Assembly: GCF_000293805.1 (NCBI RefSeq)
Contig: NZ_AMBZ01000002.1
Span: 85,001 to 149,000 of the forward strand
Reading direction: 5' to 3'
Length of the DNA stretch: 64,000 nt
Source of the DNA: Paenibacillus alvei DSM 29
GTDB lineage: Bacteria > Bacillota > Bacilli > Paenibacillales > Paenibacillaceae
The translations under genes were made by a program, and so were the position numbers. Shown piece by piece: positions 1 through 8,685 of the stretch; position 1 is the first letter of the stretch, and each line of letters opens with the position of its first letter. The notes below the pieces were generated by a model. The model saw only the letters and a program-made list of their open reading frames with translations. It had not been told where the DNA came from and did not search any database.

Positions 1-719
1 TCTTTGTACCCAGGAATCCCCTTCAGTGCCTCTTGCTTCGTTGCGAGTTGAATTCCCGCTACTTGGTTGCTAAGCGACTGCTGCAGTGTCTCATCCCCAG
101 TAATCGCCACCGCATTCAGACGGGGCATACGCTGGTCAAGAGATGTCATCAACGACTTTAAGCCTTCCATGTCAATGAAGACTACAGGCATGTGGCTGAT
201 CGATTGATGCTCTGCAAAGCCTACCACTTTAAGTGAGGCGGTCGTATCCTTGATATGAAGTGAGTCGCCCAATTTGACTCCCTTCATCTTAAGTGATGCA
301 TCCACGACGACCTCATGCTCTCCACTGCCTGACAACGATTTCCCTTCGGTGACCTTCGGCATGAGAATGCTGTTATGCTCAATGGCAAAGAGAGTCACGT
401 CTGCTTTTTTCTCCGATTGTTCAGGAGACACTGTTACAAGGCTTTGAATAAGCGGGGCTGCATCCTTCACTCCCGCCTGTGCCTTGATTTCATCAAGCTT
501 CTTCCAATCCAGGGTTGAGCGGTTTAGCTTATTGTCACTATCTGATTGAAATACTAGATAGTCTGCATTCATTTCTTTAATTGCCGATGTTGTTGCAGCC
601 GACAATCCGTTGGCAAGTCCAGATACGATAAAGGTTAAGCAGGCGACGAGCACCATAATGAACCCGATCAACATAAATCTCGATTTGGCATGCTTCAATT
701 CTCGTATCGCCAAAAACAT
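1..719 (-). CDS. ABC transporter permease, HrtB/FtsX-like (5' part only)
   Basis: The reverse strand reads an open frame of about 239 residues from an ATG at 719 that runs off the left edge, so the C-terminal membrane segments are missing. It starts MFLAIRELKHAKSRFM, followed by one hydrophobic helix (about residues 15-40, ending in a SGLANGLSAA-type turn) and a large extracytoplasmic domain. This is the layout of MacB/FtsX-type permeases, and the N-terminus is closest to the HrtB (haem-regulated exporter permease) group I know. An AGGAGTG ribosome site lies 7-8 bases upstream. The ATPase partner is not in the window, so the substrate cannot be assigned; haem or a peptide/antibiotic is inferred from the family only. 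Confidence 0.8.
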   Translation of the reverse strand, partial: MFLAIRELKHAKSRFMLIGFIMVLVACLTFIVSGLANGLSAATTSAIKEMNADYLVFQSDSDNKLNRSTLDWKKLDEIKAQAGVKDAAPLIQSLVTVSPEQSEKKADVTLFAIEHNSILMPKVTEGKSLSGSGEHEVVVDASLKMKGVKLGDSLHIKDTTASLKVVGFAEHQSISHMPVVFIDMEGLKSLMTSLDQRMPRLNAVAITGDETLQQSLSNQVAGIQLATKQEALKGIPGYK

Positions 720-943
720 TATTCAATCACTCCTATCTACTTTACACAAAATACAATTTCTAAAAAGGGACGACCACGTCAGCAACGATATTCTGCTTAT
801 ACTTTGTCACTTTTCCAACTGGACGTTCCTTTAAACACTTTCTATAGTAGATAGACTTCATGAACCGAATATGAACGACTCATTACAGATTAACTTCAAA
901 GGGGAATCTGCTTTGCAACTTCTATTGTTACAGGCGGTTGGGC

Positions 944-994
944 GGCAAAAAAAGGAGCGAGAAACTATCCGGCTTGCGGATAAATCCTCACTCC
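944..994 (-). terminator. Intrinsic terminator after the alpha-glucosidase gene
   Basis: On the minus strand GGAGTGAG (994-987) pairs with CTCGCTCC (961-954). An inner ATCCG/CGGAT stem closes the loop, and a run of eight T follows (953-946). It lies 14 bases beyond the GH31 stop codon and reads in its direction. Confidence 0.85.
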
Positions 995-1007
995 TATGAC
1001 TTTATAA

Positions 1008-3458
1008 TTACAGTGTTACATTTACATCGATACGAGCTGCACTCTCAGGCAGCTTCACGCGAAGCTCTTGGCGTGCTATATCATAGCTCCAGCCAGATGC
1101 TTTCTTTTCCAATTGCTCCGCAGAAACAGGCTCGCCGAGATCGCCAACGCTCTTCGGAGCAGTGGCAAGGCCGATCAGGCGGAAGCAGATGCTCTCACGT
1201 TCAGACTCATAGCCGCGTGTTGTATATTCCGCTGTCAGTTGAATCGAATGTTCAGACTCTGTAACTTGGATCAGCATTTTGTTCCATTTGCCGTTCTCGT
1301 ATTCGAACGTCAGGCCGTCATCTTCATACCATTCCAATTGAGAAGTATGGCCTGCGCCTTGCAAGTAAGCGACCGCTGCCACATACTCTTTTGCAGCCTT
1401 CTCTCCTGCATGCTGACGTACCGGCCCTTGCAACAGAATTGCGCCTGAGCGAACGAATATCGGAAGCTTCTCAAGCGGTGCGTGCACATGAATATGCTGC
1501 TTGCCCGCAAAACGCTCCCCGCTCCAGTAGTCCACCCACTCGCCCTCTGGCAAATAAACGGAACGATACTGCGTATTTGGGCGGTAAATCGGTGCAATAA
1601 TAACCGAATCACCCACCATGAACTGATCGCACAAGTTGTATACTTCAGGATCTGTCGGGTATTCCAGTACAAGTGGGCGCATGAACGGAAGACCTGTTGT
1701 AGATGCTTCATAGAACCAGTGATACAGGTAAGGCATCCATTCATAACGCATCGAAATGTACTGTTGGCAGATCTTCTCGATTTCTTCGCCGAACGACCAT
1801 GGCTCCTGACGAAGCATGTCGATCGCACTGTGGTTCCGGACATATGGGAAGAACACACCCATTTGCGTCCAGCGTGCAAGCAGTTCACCGCTAGCATGGT
1901 GAGCAAATCCACCGATATCCGGGCCTGCAAATGGTACACCGGATACGCCAAGGTTTAACACCATCGGCATTGCCATTGACATGTGCTCCCAGAAGCTGCG
2001 ATTATCGCCTGTCCATACGGCTGCATAGCGCTGCACGCCGCTGTAGCCTGCACGCGTCAATACGAATGGTCGCTTGCCTTCAAGCAACGCCTTCAAGCCT
2101 TCGTAGCTTGCTTGAGACATGAACATGCCGTACAGATTGTGAATTTCCCCATGTGTTTTGCGGTCGCCTTCATTTTTATGAATGACGTTCACGTCCATCG
2201 TCTTCGTTTCGTTGAAGATCGCTGGCTCGTTCATATCGTTCCAGATGCCATCGATACCTAGATCGGTATAGAAGCGTTGGTTCTCCTTCCACCAGTCACG
2301 CACGCGCGATTCAGTGAAGTCAGGGAATGCGCTCTCCCCTGGCCATACTGGTCCTGTATAGATTTCACCTTCCGCAGTTTTACAATAGTAGTCGTTGTCG
2401 ACACCTTCCATATATACCGCGTACAATGGATCCTTCTTCACACCTGGATCGACGATCGGCACGATGTGGAAACCAAGCTCCTTGAGCTCATCCATCATCT
2501 CCTTCGGATTCGGGAAACGATTCTCATCGAATGTGAAGACACGATATCCATTCATATAGTGAATGTCGAGATGAATAACGTCACATGGGATTTCCTTCTC
2601 ACGGAACGTATGAGCCAGGTTCAATACTTCCTGCTCATCCATGTAGCTGTAACGGGATTGGTGATATCCAAGTGCCCATTTCGGCGGCAGCGGCATACAG
2701 CCAGTCAAGTCGCCGTAACGGACAATGACATCCTTCATCGATGGCCCTTCGATCCAGTACAAATCGAATTCGCCTGTCCACGTTTGCATCATCGCCATAT
2801 CAGCAAATGTACGCATATCGAATACGGTCTTGCCCGGGTTATCCAAGAACAAGCCGTAGCTGCTGCCTTGATTCAGTACGGTCAAGAAAGGAATAGATTG
2901 ATACAAAGCTTCCATTTCCGGTACATGCGGTGCATATACGTCAGAGTTCCACATCGTATAGCGCTCGCCTCGCTTGTCGAGGAAGCCTGTTTTCTCGCCA
3001 AGTCCGTAAATATGGTCGTCCTTATCCAAGGCAACAAACGCAGTGTAATCGCCAACGGATTCACGGTTGCGCTGCAGGCTGACCAATTCCACATTCGGCT
3101 GGTTCTCGTTGCAAATACGAAACGCGCCGGATTGGCGATTCACTTCGAGAATCGTATGACCGATTGTAATAGAAACAAGTTCATCCGTAGTAGACCACTT
3201 CATTGCTTGTGGAATACGGCTGTCCTTGTTCACAATTGCCGGGGACGTCTTCCAGTCCGGCTGATGTCCTCTATATGTCTTGATGCGGATTACTCCGGCA
3301 CCAACTGAAGTGATTGCGAGATTGAAGTATTTACCGACTAGCCATAACGAACCATCTTGCTCAGCAATGCGAGAGATCGCTCCTAGCTGTACACCTGTCT
3401 GTATATGTGTCTGTTCACTTGCGTTGTCCGGATGTATAGCTGCACTAGTATCTTGCAT
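1008..3458 (-). CDS. Alpha-glucosidase, glycoside hydrolase family 31
   Basis: This 816-residue cytoplasmic enzyme (no signal peptide) should release glucose from the non-reducing ends of maltodextrins. The GH31 signature is complete: WNDMNEP at about 406-412 supplies the nucleophile Asp408, and TGDNRS near 483-488 supplies the acid/base Asp485. The N-terminal beta-sandwich carries the family's YGLGEKTG stretch at about 151-158, and a beta-rich C-terminal region follows the barrel. The ATG at 3458 is preceded by GGAGGGA. The gene lies downstream of malG and the malE/malF remnant, fitting intracellular breakdown of imported maltodextrin. A strong terminator follows at 944-994. The exact substrate preference within GH31 (alpha-1,4, alpha-1,6 or xyloside) is not fixed by motifs, but the context favours maltodextrin. 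Confidence 0.93.
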   Translation of the reverse strand: MQDTSAAIHPDNASEQTHIQTGVQLGAISRIAEQDGSLWLVGKYFNLAITSVGAGVIRIKTYRGHQPDWKTSPAIVNKDSRIPQAMKWSTTDELVSITIGHTILEVNRQSGAFRICNENQPNVELVSLQRNRESVGDYTAFVALDKDDHIYGLGEKTGFLDKRGERYTMWNSDVYAPHVPEMEALYQSIPFLTVLNQGSSYGLFLDNPGKTVFDMRTFADMAMMQTWTGEFDLYWIEGPSMKDVIVRYGDLTGCMPLPPKWALGYHQSRYSYMDEQEVLNLAHTFREKEIPCDVIHLDIHYMNGYRVFTFDENRFPNPKEMMDELKELGFHIVPIVDPGVKKDPLYAVYMEGVDNDYYCKTAEGEIYTGPVWPGESAFPDFTESRVRDWWKENQRFYTDLGIDGIWNDMNEPAIFNETKTMDVNVIHKNEGDRKTHGEIHNLYGMFMSQASYEGLKALLEGKRPFVLTRAGYSGVQRYAAVWTGDNRSFWEHMSMAMPMVLNLGVSGVPFAGPDIGGFAHHASGELLARWTQMGVFFPYVRNHSAIDMLRQEPWSFGEEIEKICQQYISMRYEWMPYLYHWFYEASTTGLPFMRPLVLEYPTDPEVYNLCDQFMVGDSVIIAPIYRPNTQYRSVYLPEGEWVDYWSGERFAGKQHIHVHAPLEKLPIFVRSGAILLQGPVRQHAGEKAAKEYVAAVAYLQGAGHTSQLEWYEDDGLTFEYENGKWNKMLIQVTESEHSIQLTAEYTTRGYESERESICFRLIGLATAPKSVGDLGEPVSAEQLEKKASGWSYDIARQELRVKLPESAARIDVNVTL

Positions 3459-3646
3459 GATAATCCCTCCGCTGTTCTACCCTAGAATTGTGTATCGTCC
3501 GCTTTTGATCACGAGATCATTCAGGATGCAACCGAACATCGAATCTTGCAATCACTGTTGGGTTCATGCAACCTTCTCCGTGATGAAAAAGCGGACTTTC
3601 TGCCTAATCTCATACTTTCATTTGCCTGCACAAACCGTCAGGCTCA

Positions 3647-4489
3647 TCAACCCTTGCTTGCACCTGCTGTCAAACCTTCTACGAGGAAGCGCTGTAGGAA
3701 CAAGTACAGAAGCGCAATCGGAACTGCGATCAATACCGCACCAGCCGCAAACATCGTAAAGTTGGTTGATGCATTGTTGACCATGTCCCAAAGTCCAATC
3801 GCAAGCGTATATTTCTCTTTAGAGCGAAGGACGAGACGGGCAAAGATAAAGTCGCCCCATGCACCGGCAAATGTCATTAGTCCCACGTACGTAATCATCG
3901 GCTTCGACAACGGCAGCATGATTTTGCGGAATACGATCCAGTGTGTCGCACCATCGATGCGTGCGGATTCTTCCAAGCTCTTCGGAATCGTATCGAAAAA
4001 TCCTTTGACCACGAATGCCCCCAGCGGTGCACCCGCAGAATATACGAGAATTAACGCGAAATGCGTATCAAGCAAGTTCAATTGCATCAGCAAAATGTAA
4101 ATCGCAATCATACTCATGAAGCCTGGGAACATCCCTAGTACGAGCATCCCGGACATAAGGTTTTTGCGGCCATAGAACCGGAACCGCGATAATGCGTATG
4201 CCGTCATGACGACAAGAATGACACCAAAGATCATATTACAGGTAGCAATCTTCAACGTGTTCAAATACCACTGTCCGTATTGATATTCCTGTGATGTAAA
4301 CAAGCTTACATAATGTTCGAAAGTCGGATTTTTTGGAATGAGTGATTCACTGAAAATCGATGTACCCGGACGAATAGATGACATGACAATCCAAATTGTC
4401 GGATACAGTACGCATACTGCAATTGCAATAAGCAGCAAATAGCTGAAGGACAGACGAATAAGCGATTTTTTCTTAGCTCCTGTACTCAT
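3647..4489 (-). CDS. malG: Maltodextrin ABC transporter permease, MalG type
   Basis: This 280-residue inner-membrane permease of the carbohydrate uptake CUT1 type has six predicted helices. The cytoplasmic EAA loop reads EESARIDGATHWIVF around residues 175-189, and the C-terminus ends in VEGLTAGASKG, typical of MalG proteins. It would pair with MalF and an MsmX/MalK-type ATPase to import maltodextrins. Its ATG overlaps the stop of the preceding malE::malF fusion by four bases (ATGA), indicating translational coupling. The partner permease and binding protein upstream are truncated and fused, so MalG probably has no functional partner from this locus. No ATPase gene is nearby; Bacilli often use a shared one elsewhere. 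Confidence 0.9.
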   Translation of the reverse strand: MSTGAKKKSLIRLSFSYLLLIAIAVCVLYPTIWIVMSSIRPGTSIFSESLIPKNPTFEHYVSLFTSQEYQYGQWYLNTLKIATCNMIFGVILVVMTAYALSRFRFYGRKNLMSGMLVLGMFPGFMSMIAIYILLMQLNLLDTHFALILVYSAGAPLGAFVVKGFFDTIPKSLEESARIDGATHWIVFRKIMLPLSKPMITYVGLMTFAGAWGDFIFARLVLRSKEKYTLAIGLWDMVNNASTNFTMFAAGAVLIAVPIALLYLFLQRFLVEGLTAGASKG

Positions 4490-5445
4490 TGGATCATGTC
4501 CTCCTCTTTAAATGATTTCGTCCGGCGATAACTCCAGATCGACAGAGATGCAACAATGATAAAGATGATAATACCAATGGCTGCCGCGATATTATATTTA
4601 TTGTTATCGAGTGTCAGCTTATACAACCAAGTAACAAGCAAGTCGGTGCTTCCTGCGTATTGGTATTCACCGTTCGGCGGGTTACCGTTCGTCAGCAAGA
4701 AGATAACGTTAAAGTTGTTGATGTTACCTGCGAACTGACCAATCAAAATTGGTGCTGTTGAATAAAGAATCATCGGCATCGTAATAGCCTTGAACTTATG
4801 CCATGCAGTTGCGCCATCAATAGAAGTTTCCGATTTCCCACATGTACGTATATTTTTATTTTTCAAGTCATTCATTTTCTTCGAAAGCTCAATAACTTCT
4901 TCCATTGACTTAGGTGGTTCTGGAACGAGATCCTTGTTATAGAACATGATGAGTGTTTCTACGGAACGCGGATAGCCGTACAGCATTCCGTCGTAGCTTG
5001 TTGCGTTGACAGCCAATTCAGAGTTTTGTGCACGCGTTTGCTCTTCAAAGTAATCGTTCGGCAAAATCAGACCGGCTGTTACTGCCTTACCCAAGTTGTC
5101 GTGCGGGAATACGACTACGTCTGCACCGATGCCAGCTGGTCCGTCGTTCATCAGCTTGTTCACTTGGTCAGGCGCTGCTACTTCTTCGTATTTCACGTCA
5201 ACATTGTACTTTTCTTTGAATTGCTTCGCGATTTCTTCCATAAACGCACGTGATTCTTTACTTTCCCATACGAGAAGGGATGCGCCTTCTTCCGGCTTCA
5301 GCTCTTCGTCGCCTGCGCCTTGATTCGTTATATCCTCATTCGTCGTTTGGTTGTTCGCAGAGGAGGAATCTTTGCCGCCTGTGGAACATGCTGTGATTGT
5401 AAAGACCATCATGACTGACAACAACATTGCTACCCATTTCTTCAT
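4486..5445 (-). pseudogene. malE::malF in-frame deletion fusion (binding protein N-half joined to permease C-part)
   Basis: The 319-residue frame begins as a maltose/maltodextrin-binding lipoprotein: a signal peptide with lipobox TITAC (Cys20) and CUT1 binding-protein sequence up to about residue 197. It then switches abruptly to the C-terminal part of a MalF permease: EAA-loop sequence SIDGATAWHKFKAITMP at about 208-224, followed by three hydrophobic segments. The junction lies near window position 4830-4860. The missing part would be the C-terminal half of MalE and roughly the first two thirds of MalF, about 1.5 kb judged from family lengths. The product cannot act as either protein. The ATG at 5445 is chosen because it opens the lipoprotein signal and has AAAGGGG upstream; an earlier in-frame start at 5526 would bury the signal. 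A genuine deletion or an assembly collapse would both give this. Confidence 0.85.
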
Positions 5446-5544
5446 GTTAGAAATAGCCCCTTTCAATTCTGGTTCAGGATCTGCATGGACAATGCGCAAA
5501 GGCGAAGGCCTGATGCTATATTTCAAAGCTTTTGCGCTGTTTTA

Positions 5545-5558
5545 TGCAAACCTTTGCA
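5545..5558. promoter_or_regulatory. LacI-family operator candidate O1
   Basis: A perfect inverted repeat TGCAAA-CC-TTTGCA lies about 100 bases inside the malE leader. It shares the TGCAAA half-site with the site at 5646-5659. It is probably bound by the adjacent LacI-type regulator; this is inference from position and symmetry. Confidence 0.5.
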
Positions 5559-5597
5559 CAATGGAGTAAAAAAATGATTCCTTGCTAAATGTAATGT

Positions 5598-5611
5598 TGT
5601 AAACGGTTACC
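5598..5611. promoter_or_regulatory. LacI/CcpA-type operator over the malE transcription start
   Basis: TGTAAACGGTTACC is a near-palindrome with the central CG of LacI-family and cre sites. It lies 11-24 bases downstream of the malE -10 box, so a bound repressor would block initiation. It differs from the cre consensus at the last position, so MalR-like or CcpA binding are both possible. Confidence 0.55.
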
Positions 5612-5621
5612 TACAAATCGA

Positions 5622-5650
5622 ATTATACACACTGCGCCTAGGTATGTAAA
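5622..5650 (-). promoter_or_regulatory. Sigma-A promoter of the mal genes (minus strand)
   Basis: On the minus strand -35 TTTACA (5650-5645) and -10 TATAAT (5627-5622) are separated by exactly 17 bases. Transcription would run into the malE::malF-malG-GH31 unit. The -35 overlaps the operator at 5646-5659. Confidence 0.8.
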
Positions 5651-5659
5651 GCGTTTGCA
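5646..5659. promoter_or_regulatory. Operator overlapping both divergent -35 boxes
   Basis: GTAAAGCGTTTGCA is an imperfect dyad with central CG and a TGCAAA half-site on the reverse strand. It covers the -35 box of the mal promoter and that of the regulator gene, so one bound dimer could control both directions, including autoregulation. Confidence 0.6.
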
Positions 5660-5683
5660 TAAAACTTTTTTTTGCATTATACT
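5655..5683 (+). promoter_or_regulatory. Sigma-A promoter of the LacI-type regulator gene
   Basis: -35 TTGCAT (5655-5660) and -10 TATACT (5678-5683) are 17 bases apart, 48 bases upstream of the regulator ATG. Confidence 0.75.
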
Positions 5684-5730
5684 TTGGGACATCAACGGAA
5701 TATTTTCCATTATTAAGCGAGGTTTCGAAT

Positions 5731-6756
5731 ATGGCGGTAACCATTATAGATGTGGCTGAAAAAGCTGGCGTGTCTCCTTCTACGGTATCGCGGGTTATTT
5801 CCAATGACTCCCGAATCAGTCAGAAGACAAGCCGTAAAGTTCGCAAAATCATGGATGAGTTAGGCTATCATCCAAACGTGATGGCGAAAAGTTTAGTTAC
5901 GAAAACTACGAATAATATTGGCATTATCCTCCCCCGGCCTGCGGATGAATTATTCCAGAACCAATTCTTCTCTGAAATCATTCGTGGAATAGTGAGCAAA
6001 GCAGCGGCGTGCCATTACGATGTGTTAATGACTTCAGCAACCAATGAAGAGGAGGAAATCAAAGCGGTAGAACGGCTCGTCCATGGCCGCAAGGTAGATG
6101 GGATCATCCTGTTGACCGCACATAAGGAGGATCCGAGCATCACCTTTTTGCGTGAAAAGAAGTTCCCATTTGTGCTCGTTGGTCGCAGTGAGCATTATGT
6201 CGATGTTACTTCTGTCGATAACGATAACATTGCAGCGTCGCAAGCTATTACCAAGCATTTAATTGAACTCGGGCATAAACGCATTGCCTTTGTCAGCGGA
6301 CCATTCGAACTTACGGTGTCCAAAGACCGCATGGACGGCTACAGCAAAGCACTGCTTGAAGCTGGCATTCCCTTCAATTGCGATTATGTATATGAAGGCG
6401 CATTCACTCCAGAATCAGCTGGCCAGGTTACGGAAAAGCTCCTGCAGCTAGATCAGCGTCCGACTGCAATTATTGCCATCGACGATGTGGTTGCATTCGG
6501 TATTATCCGAACACTCTGGAATAATGGATTTAATGTCCCTGAGGACTGCAGTGTGGTTGGCTTCAATAATACGCTATTGGCTGAAATGTGCTTGCCTCAA
6601 ATATCTAGTGTAGATATCGGTACGCATCAGATGGGACAATCTACGGTTCAAGCGCTTGTACAGCGCATTAAGGGCGACGGCTTCGATCAGGCTCGGATTA
6701 TTATTCCGCATCAAATTATTTGGAGAGACTCTGTGCAAGCACCCACATCTGAGTAG
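5731..6756 (+). CDS. LacI-family transcriptional regulator of the maltodextrin locus (MalR-like)
   Basis: This 341-residue protein starts with a LacI helix-turn-helix (about residues 4-24, TIIDVAEKAGVSPSTVSRVI) and the hinge helix YHPNVMAKSL. A periplasmic-binding-protein-like sugar-sensing domain follows (about 60-335), ending IIIPHQIIWRDS. It is divergent from the mal uptake genes and upstream of two amylolytic genes, so it most likely represses them in the absence of maltodextrin. Operator-like dyads at 5598-5611 and 5646-5659 sit on the shared promoter region. The ATG at 5731 starts exactly at the canonical MAVTIIDVAEKAGVS end. MalR-type function is inferred from context; the LacI family assignment is secure. 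Confidence 0.9.
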   Translation: MAVTIIDVAEKAGVSPSTVSRVISNDSRISQKTSRKVRKIMDELGYHPNVMAKSLVTKTTNNIGIILPRPADELFQNQFFSEIIRGIVSKAAACHYDVLMTSATNEEEEIKAVERLVHGRKVDGIILLTAHKEDPSITFLREKKFPFVLVGRSEHYVDVTSVDNDNIAASQAITKHLIELGHKRIAFVSGPFELTVSKDRMDGYSKALLEAGIPFNCDYVYEGAFTPESAGQVTEKLLQLDQRPTAIIAIDDVVAFGIIRTLWNNGFNVPEDCSVVGFNNTLLAEMCLPQISSVDIGTHQMGQSTVQALVQRIKGDGFDQARIIIPHQIIWRDSVQAPTSE

Positions 6757-6854
6757 TTTGTGGAGCAATTGTGAGGGGTTCAGTGATGAGTGAATTGGAT
6801 CGGCTCTATGATTTGACATACATCAATAAGACTTGCACCAAGGAGAATGATCTC

Positions 6855-8522
6855 ATGGCCATATCTAGCAAGTGGATTAATGGTTTACGAACAGCATTAC
6901 TCGTATCTGCAATTTCACTCGTAGTTGCCGGCTGTCAGTCTCCCTCAGTTGCTCCTTCTACGGCTAAGACAGTTCAGGAAAATAAATCGACCGAAGCAGT
7001 TTCGGGAACGGTCACAAGCAAGTTGAAGCTAGCAGATGCATTAACACCGATGGGGGCAAGCAGTGGAGTCTACTATGAAATTTTTGTCCGCTCTTTCTAT
7101 GACACGAACGGAGATGGCATCGGCGACCTAAATGGAGTTACGGCGAAGCTGGATTATCTGCAGGAGCTTGGAGTTAAGCACCTCTGGTTAATGCCTATCA
7201 ATCCCTCCCCTTCTTATCACGGCTATGATGTAACGGACTACTACGGAATCAATCCAGATTACGGAACGATGGACGACTTTAAGCGTCTGCTTGAAGAGGC
7301 CCATAAGCGAGACATCAAGATTGTGATGGATTTCGTAGTCAATCATACGAGCAGCGAGCATCCGTGGTTCAAGGAATCGGTGAAAGGCAAAGACAATCCA
7401 AAGCGTGATTGGTATATGTGGGCCGAAGATTTGAAGCTTGATCCAGCAACAAGAGGCGCTTGGGGTCAGCAGGCTTGGCATGAGAAAGACGGAAAGCATT
7501 ATCTCGGTGTCTTCTGGGATGGCATGCCCGATTTGCATATGGACAATGCTGAGGTACGAGCTGAGATCAAGAAAGCTGCGCAGTTCTGGCTGAAGCACGG
7601 TATAGACGGCTTCCGCTTGGACGCAGCCAAGCATGTATATGAGGACTTTTACAATACGAGTCAGAATCCAGAAGTCGTACAGAACAATCAAAAATGGTGG
7701 CAGGAATTCCGCCAAGCTGTTCAAGAGGTAAATCCTGAAGCATATCTCGTTGGCGAGGTATGGGATTCACCAGCGGTTATTGGGCCGTTCCTGAAGGACG
7801 GACTGCACTCCGCATTCAACTTCGATATGGCAAAGCGGATGATTTCGATGGTGCAGGATGAGAAGGATTCCGATATCGGTTCGATGATGAGCCGTATATA
7901 CAACTTTTATAGCAAGCAATCAGATGGCAAGTTCATCGATGCTCCATTCCTAACGAATCATGATCAGAATCGGGTCATGAGCGAGCTTCAGGGCAATGTG
8001 AATCATGCGAAGATGGCTGCTTCTGTGCTGCTGACGCTGCCAGGCAATCCGTTTATTTACTATGGCGAAGAAATTGGTATGCTTGGCTTGAAACCTGACG
8101 AACGACTGCGTGAGCCAATGAAATGGACGGCAGTTGAAAATGGCGCTGGAATGACAAGTTGGGAGCCAGCTTCTTCAAATAAGACGGTGGCTCCTGTAGA
8201 GCAGCAGATGAAGGATACGAGCTCACTGTGGAGCCACTATAAAAAGCTGATTGTGTATCGCAATTCAGACAAGGTGCTGCAGCAGGGCGGCATTCAATCG
8301 TATAAGACGAACGTCTCTGAAGTAGCCGGCTATTACCGTGCTACGAAGGAAGATGCACGGCTTGTGCTGCATAATTTGTCTGGCAAAGAGCAACAGATAC
8401 AGTTGTCCGAGGACGTGGCTGCTGAACTAAAGACATTGGCATTTTCTAGTGTGGATGGTGCTGCCCTGAAGGATGGGGCTTGTACACTTCCGCCGTACAG
8501 TACGATCGTGCTAGCGCCATAG
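6855..8522 (+). CDS. Secreted lipoprotein alpha-amylase, glycoside hydrolase family 13
   Basis: A 555-residue lipoprotein: signal peptide of about 26 residues with lipobox VVAGC (Cys27), a serine/threonine/lysine-rich linker, then a GH13 barrel. The conserved regions are present: DFVVNHTS (about 159-166), GFRLDAAKH with nucleophile Asp256, GEVWD with acid/base Glu301 and TNHDQN with Asp370. It should cut starch or maltodextrin at the outer face of the membrane. The ATG at 6855 is preferred over in-frame starts at 6771 and 6786 because AAGGAG precedes it by 8-9 bases and it opens the signal peptide. It follows the regulator by about 100 bases and precedes a neopullulanase, so products would be fed to the intracellular enzymes. 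Confidence 0.92.
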   Translation: MAISSKWINGLRTALLVSAISLVVAGCQSPSVAPSTAKTVQENKSTEAVSGTVTSKLKLADALTPMGASSGVYYEIFVRSFYDTNGDGIGDLNGVTAKLDYLQELGVKHLWLMPINPSPSYHGYDVTDYYGINPDYGTMDDFKRLLEEAHKRDIKIVMDFVVNHTSSEHPWFKESVKGKDNPKRDWYMWAEDLKLDPATRGAWGQQAWHEKDGKHYLGVFWDGMPDLHMDNAEVRAEIKKAAQFWLKHGIDGFRLDAAKHVYEDFYNTSQNPEVVQNNQKWWQEFRQAVQEVNPEAYLVGEVWDSPAVIGPFLKDGLHSAFNFDMAKRMISMVQDEKDSDIGSMMSRIYNFYSKQSDGKFIDAPFLTNHDQNRVMSELQGNVNHAKMAASVLLTLPGNPFIYYGEEIGMLGLKPDERLREPMKWTAVENGAGMTSWEPASSNKTVAPVEQQMKDTSSLWSHYKKLIVYRNSDKVLQQGGIQSYKTNVSEVAGYYRATKEDARLVLHNLSGKEQQIQLSEDVAAELKTLAFSSVDGAALKDGACTLPPYSTIVLAP

Positions 8523-8685
8523 ACTTGTGGAAGTTTACTGGTATTTGGTGAAATTGAGGCAGTTGACTACGAATGTCTTTCTGTTTCAGCTAGGTTAGTC
8601 TGAAAAACTATTCATTTATTTTATTCATATTGTTACTTGTTAAAAATGCTCTAATCTCTATGACCAAGTTAAGGGAGGACTTCAG

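Noticed and set aside
2277-3308. Long plus-strand open frame antisense to the alpha-glucosidase gene
   Set aside because: Its reverse complement is the complete GH31 enzyme; the frame has no ribosome site or family resemblance and is a by-product of codon bias.
4486-5526. Upstream start at 5526 for the malE::malF fusion
   Set aside because: It would put 27 residues in front of a clear lipoprotein signal peptide that has its own ATG and ribosome site at 5445.
5598-5611. A confident CcpA cre site
   Set aside because: The dyad is cre-like but departs from consensus at the end; MalR-type binding explains it equally well, so it is listed only as a LacI/CcpA-type site.
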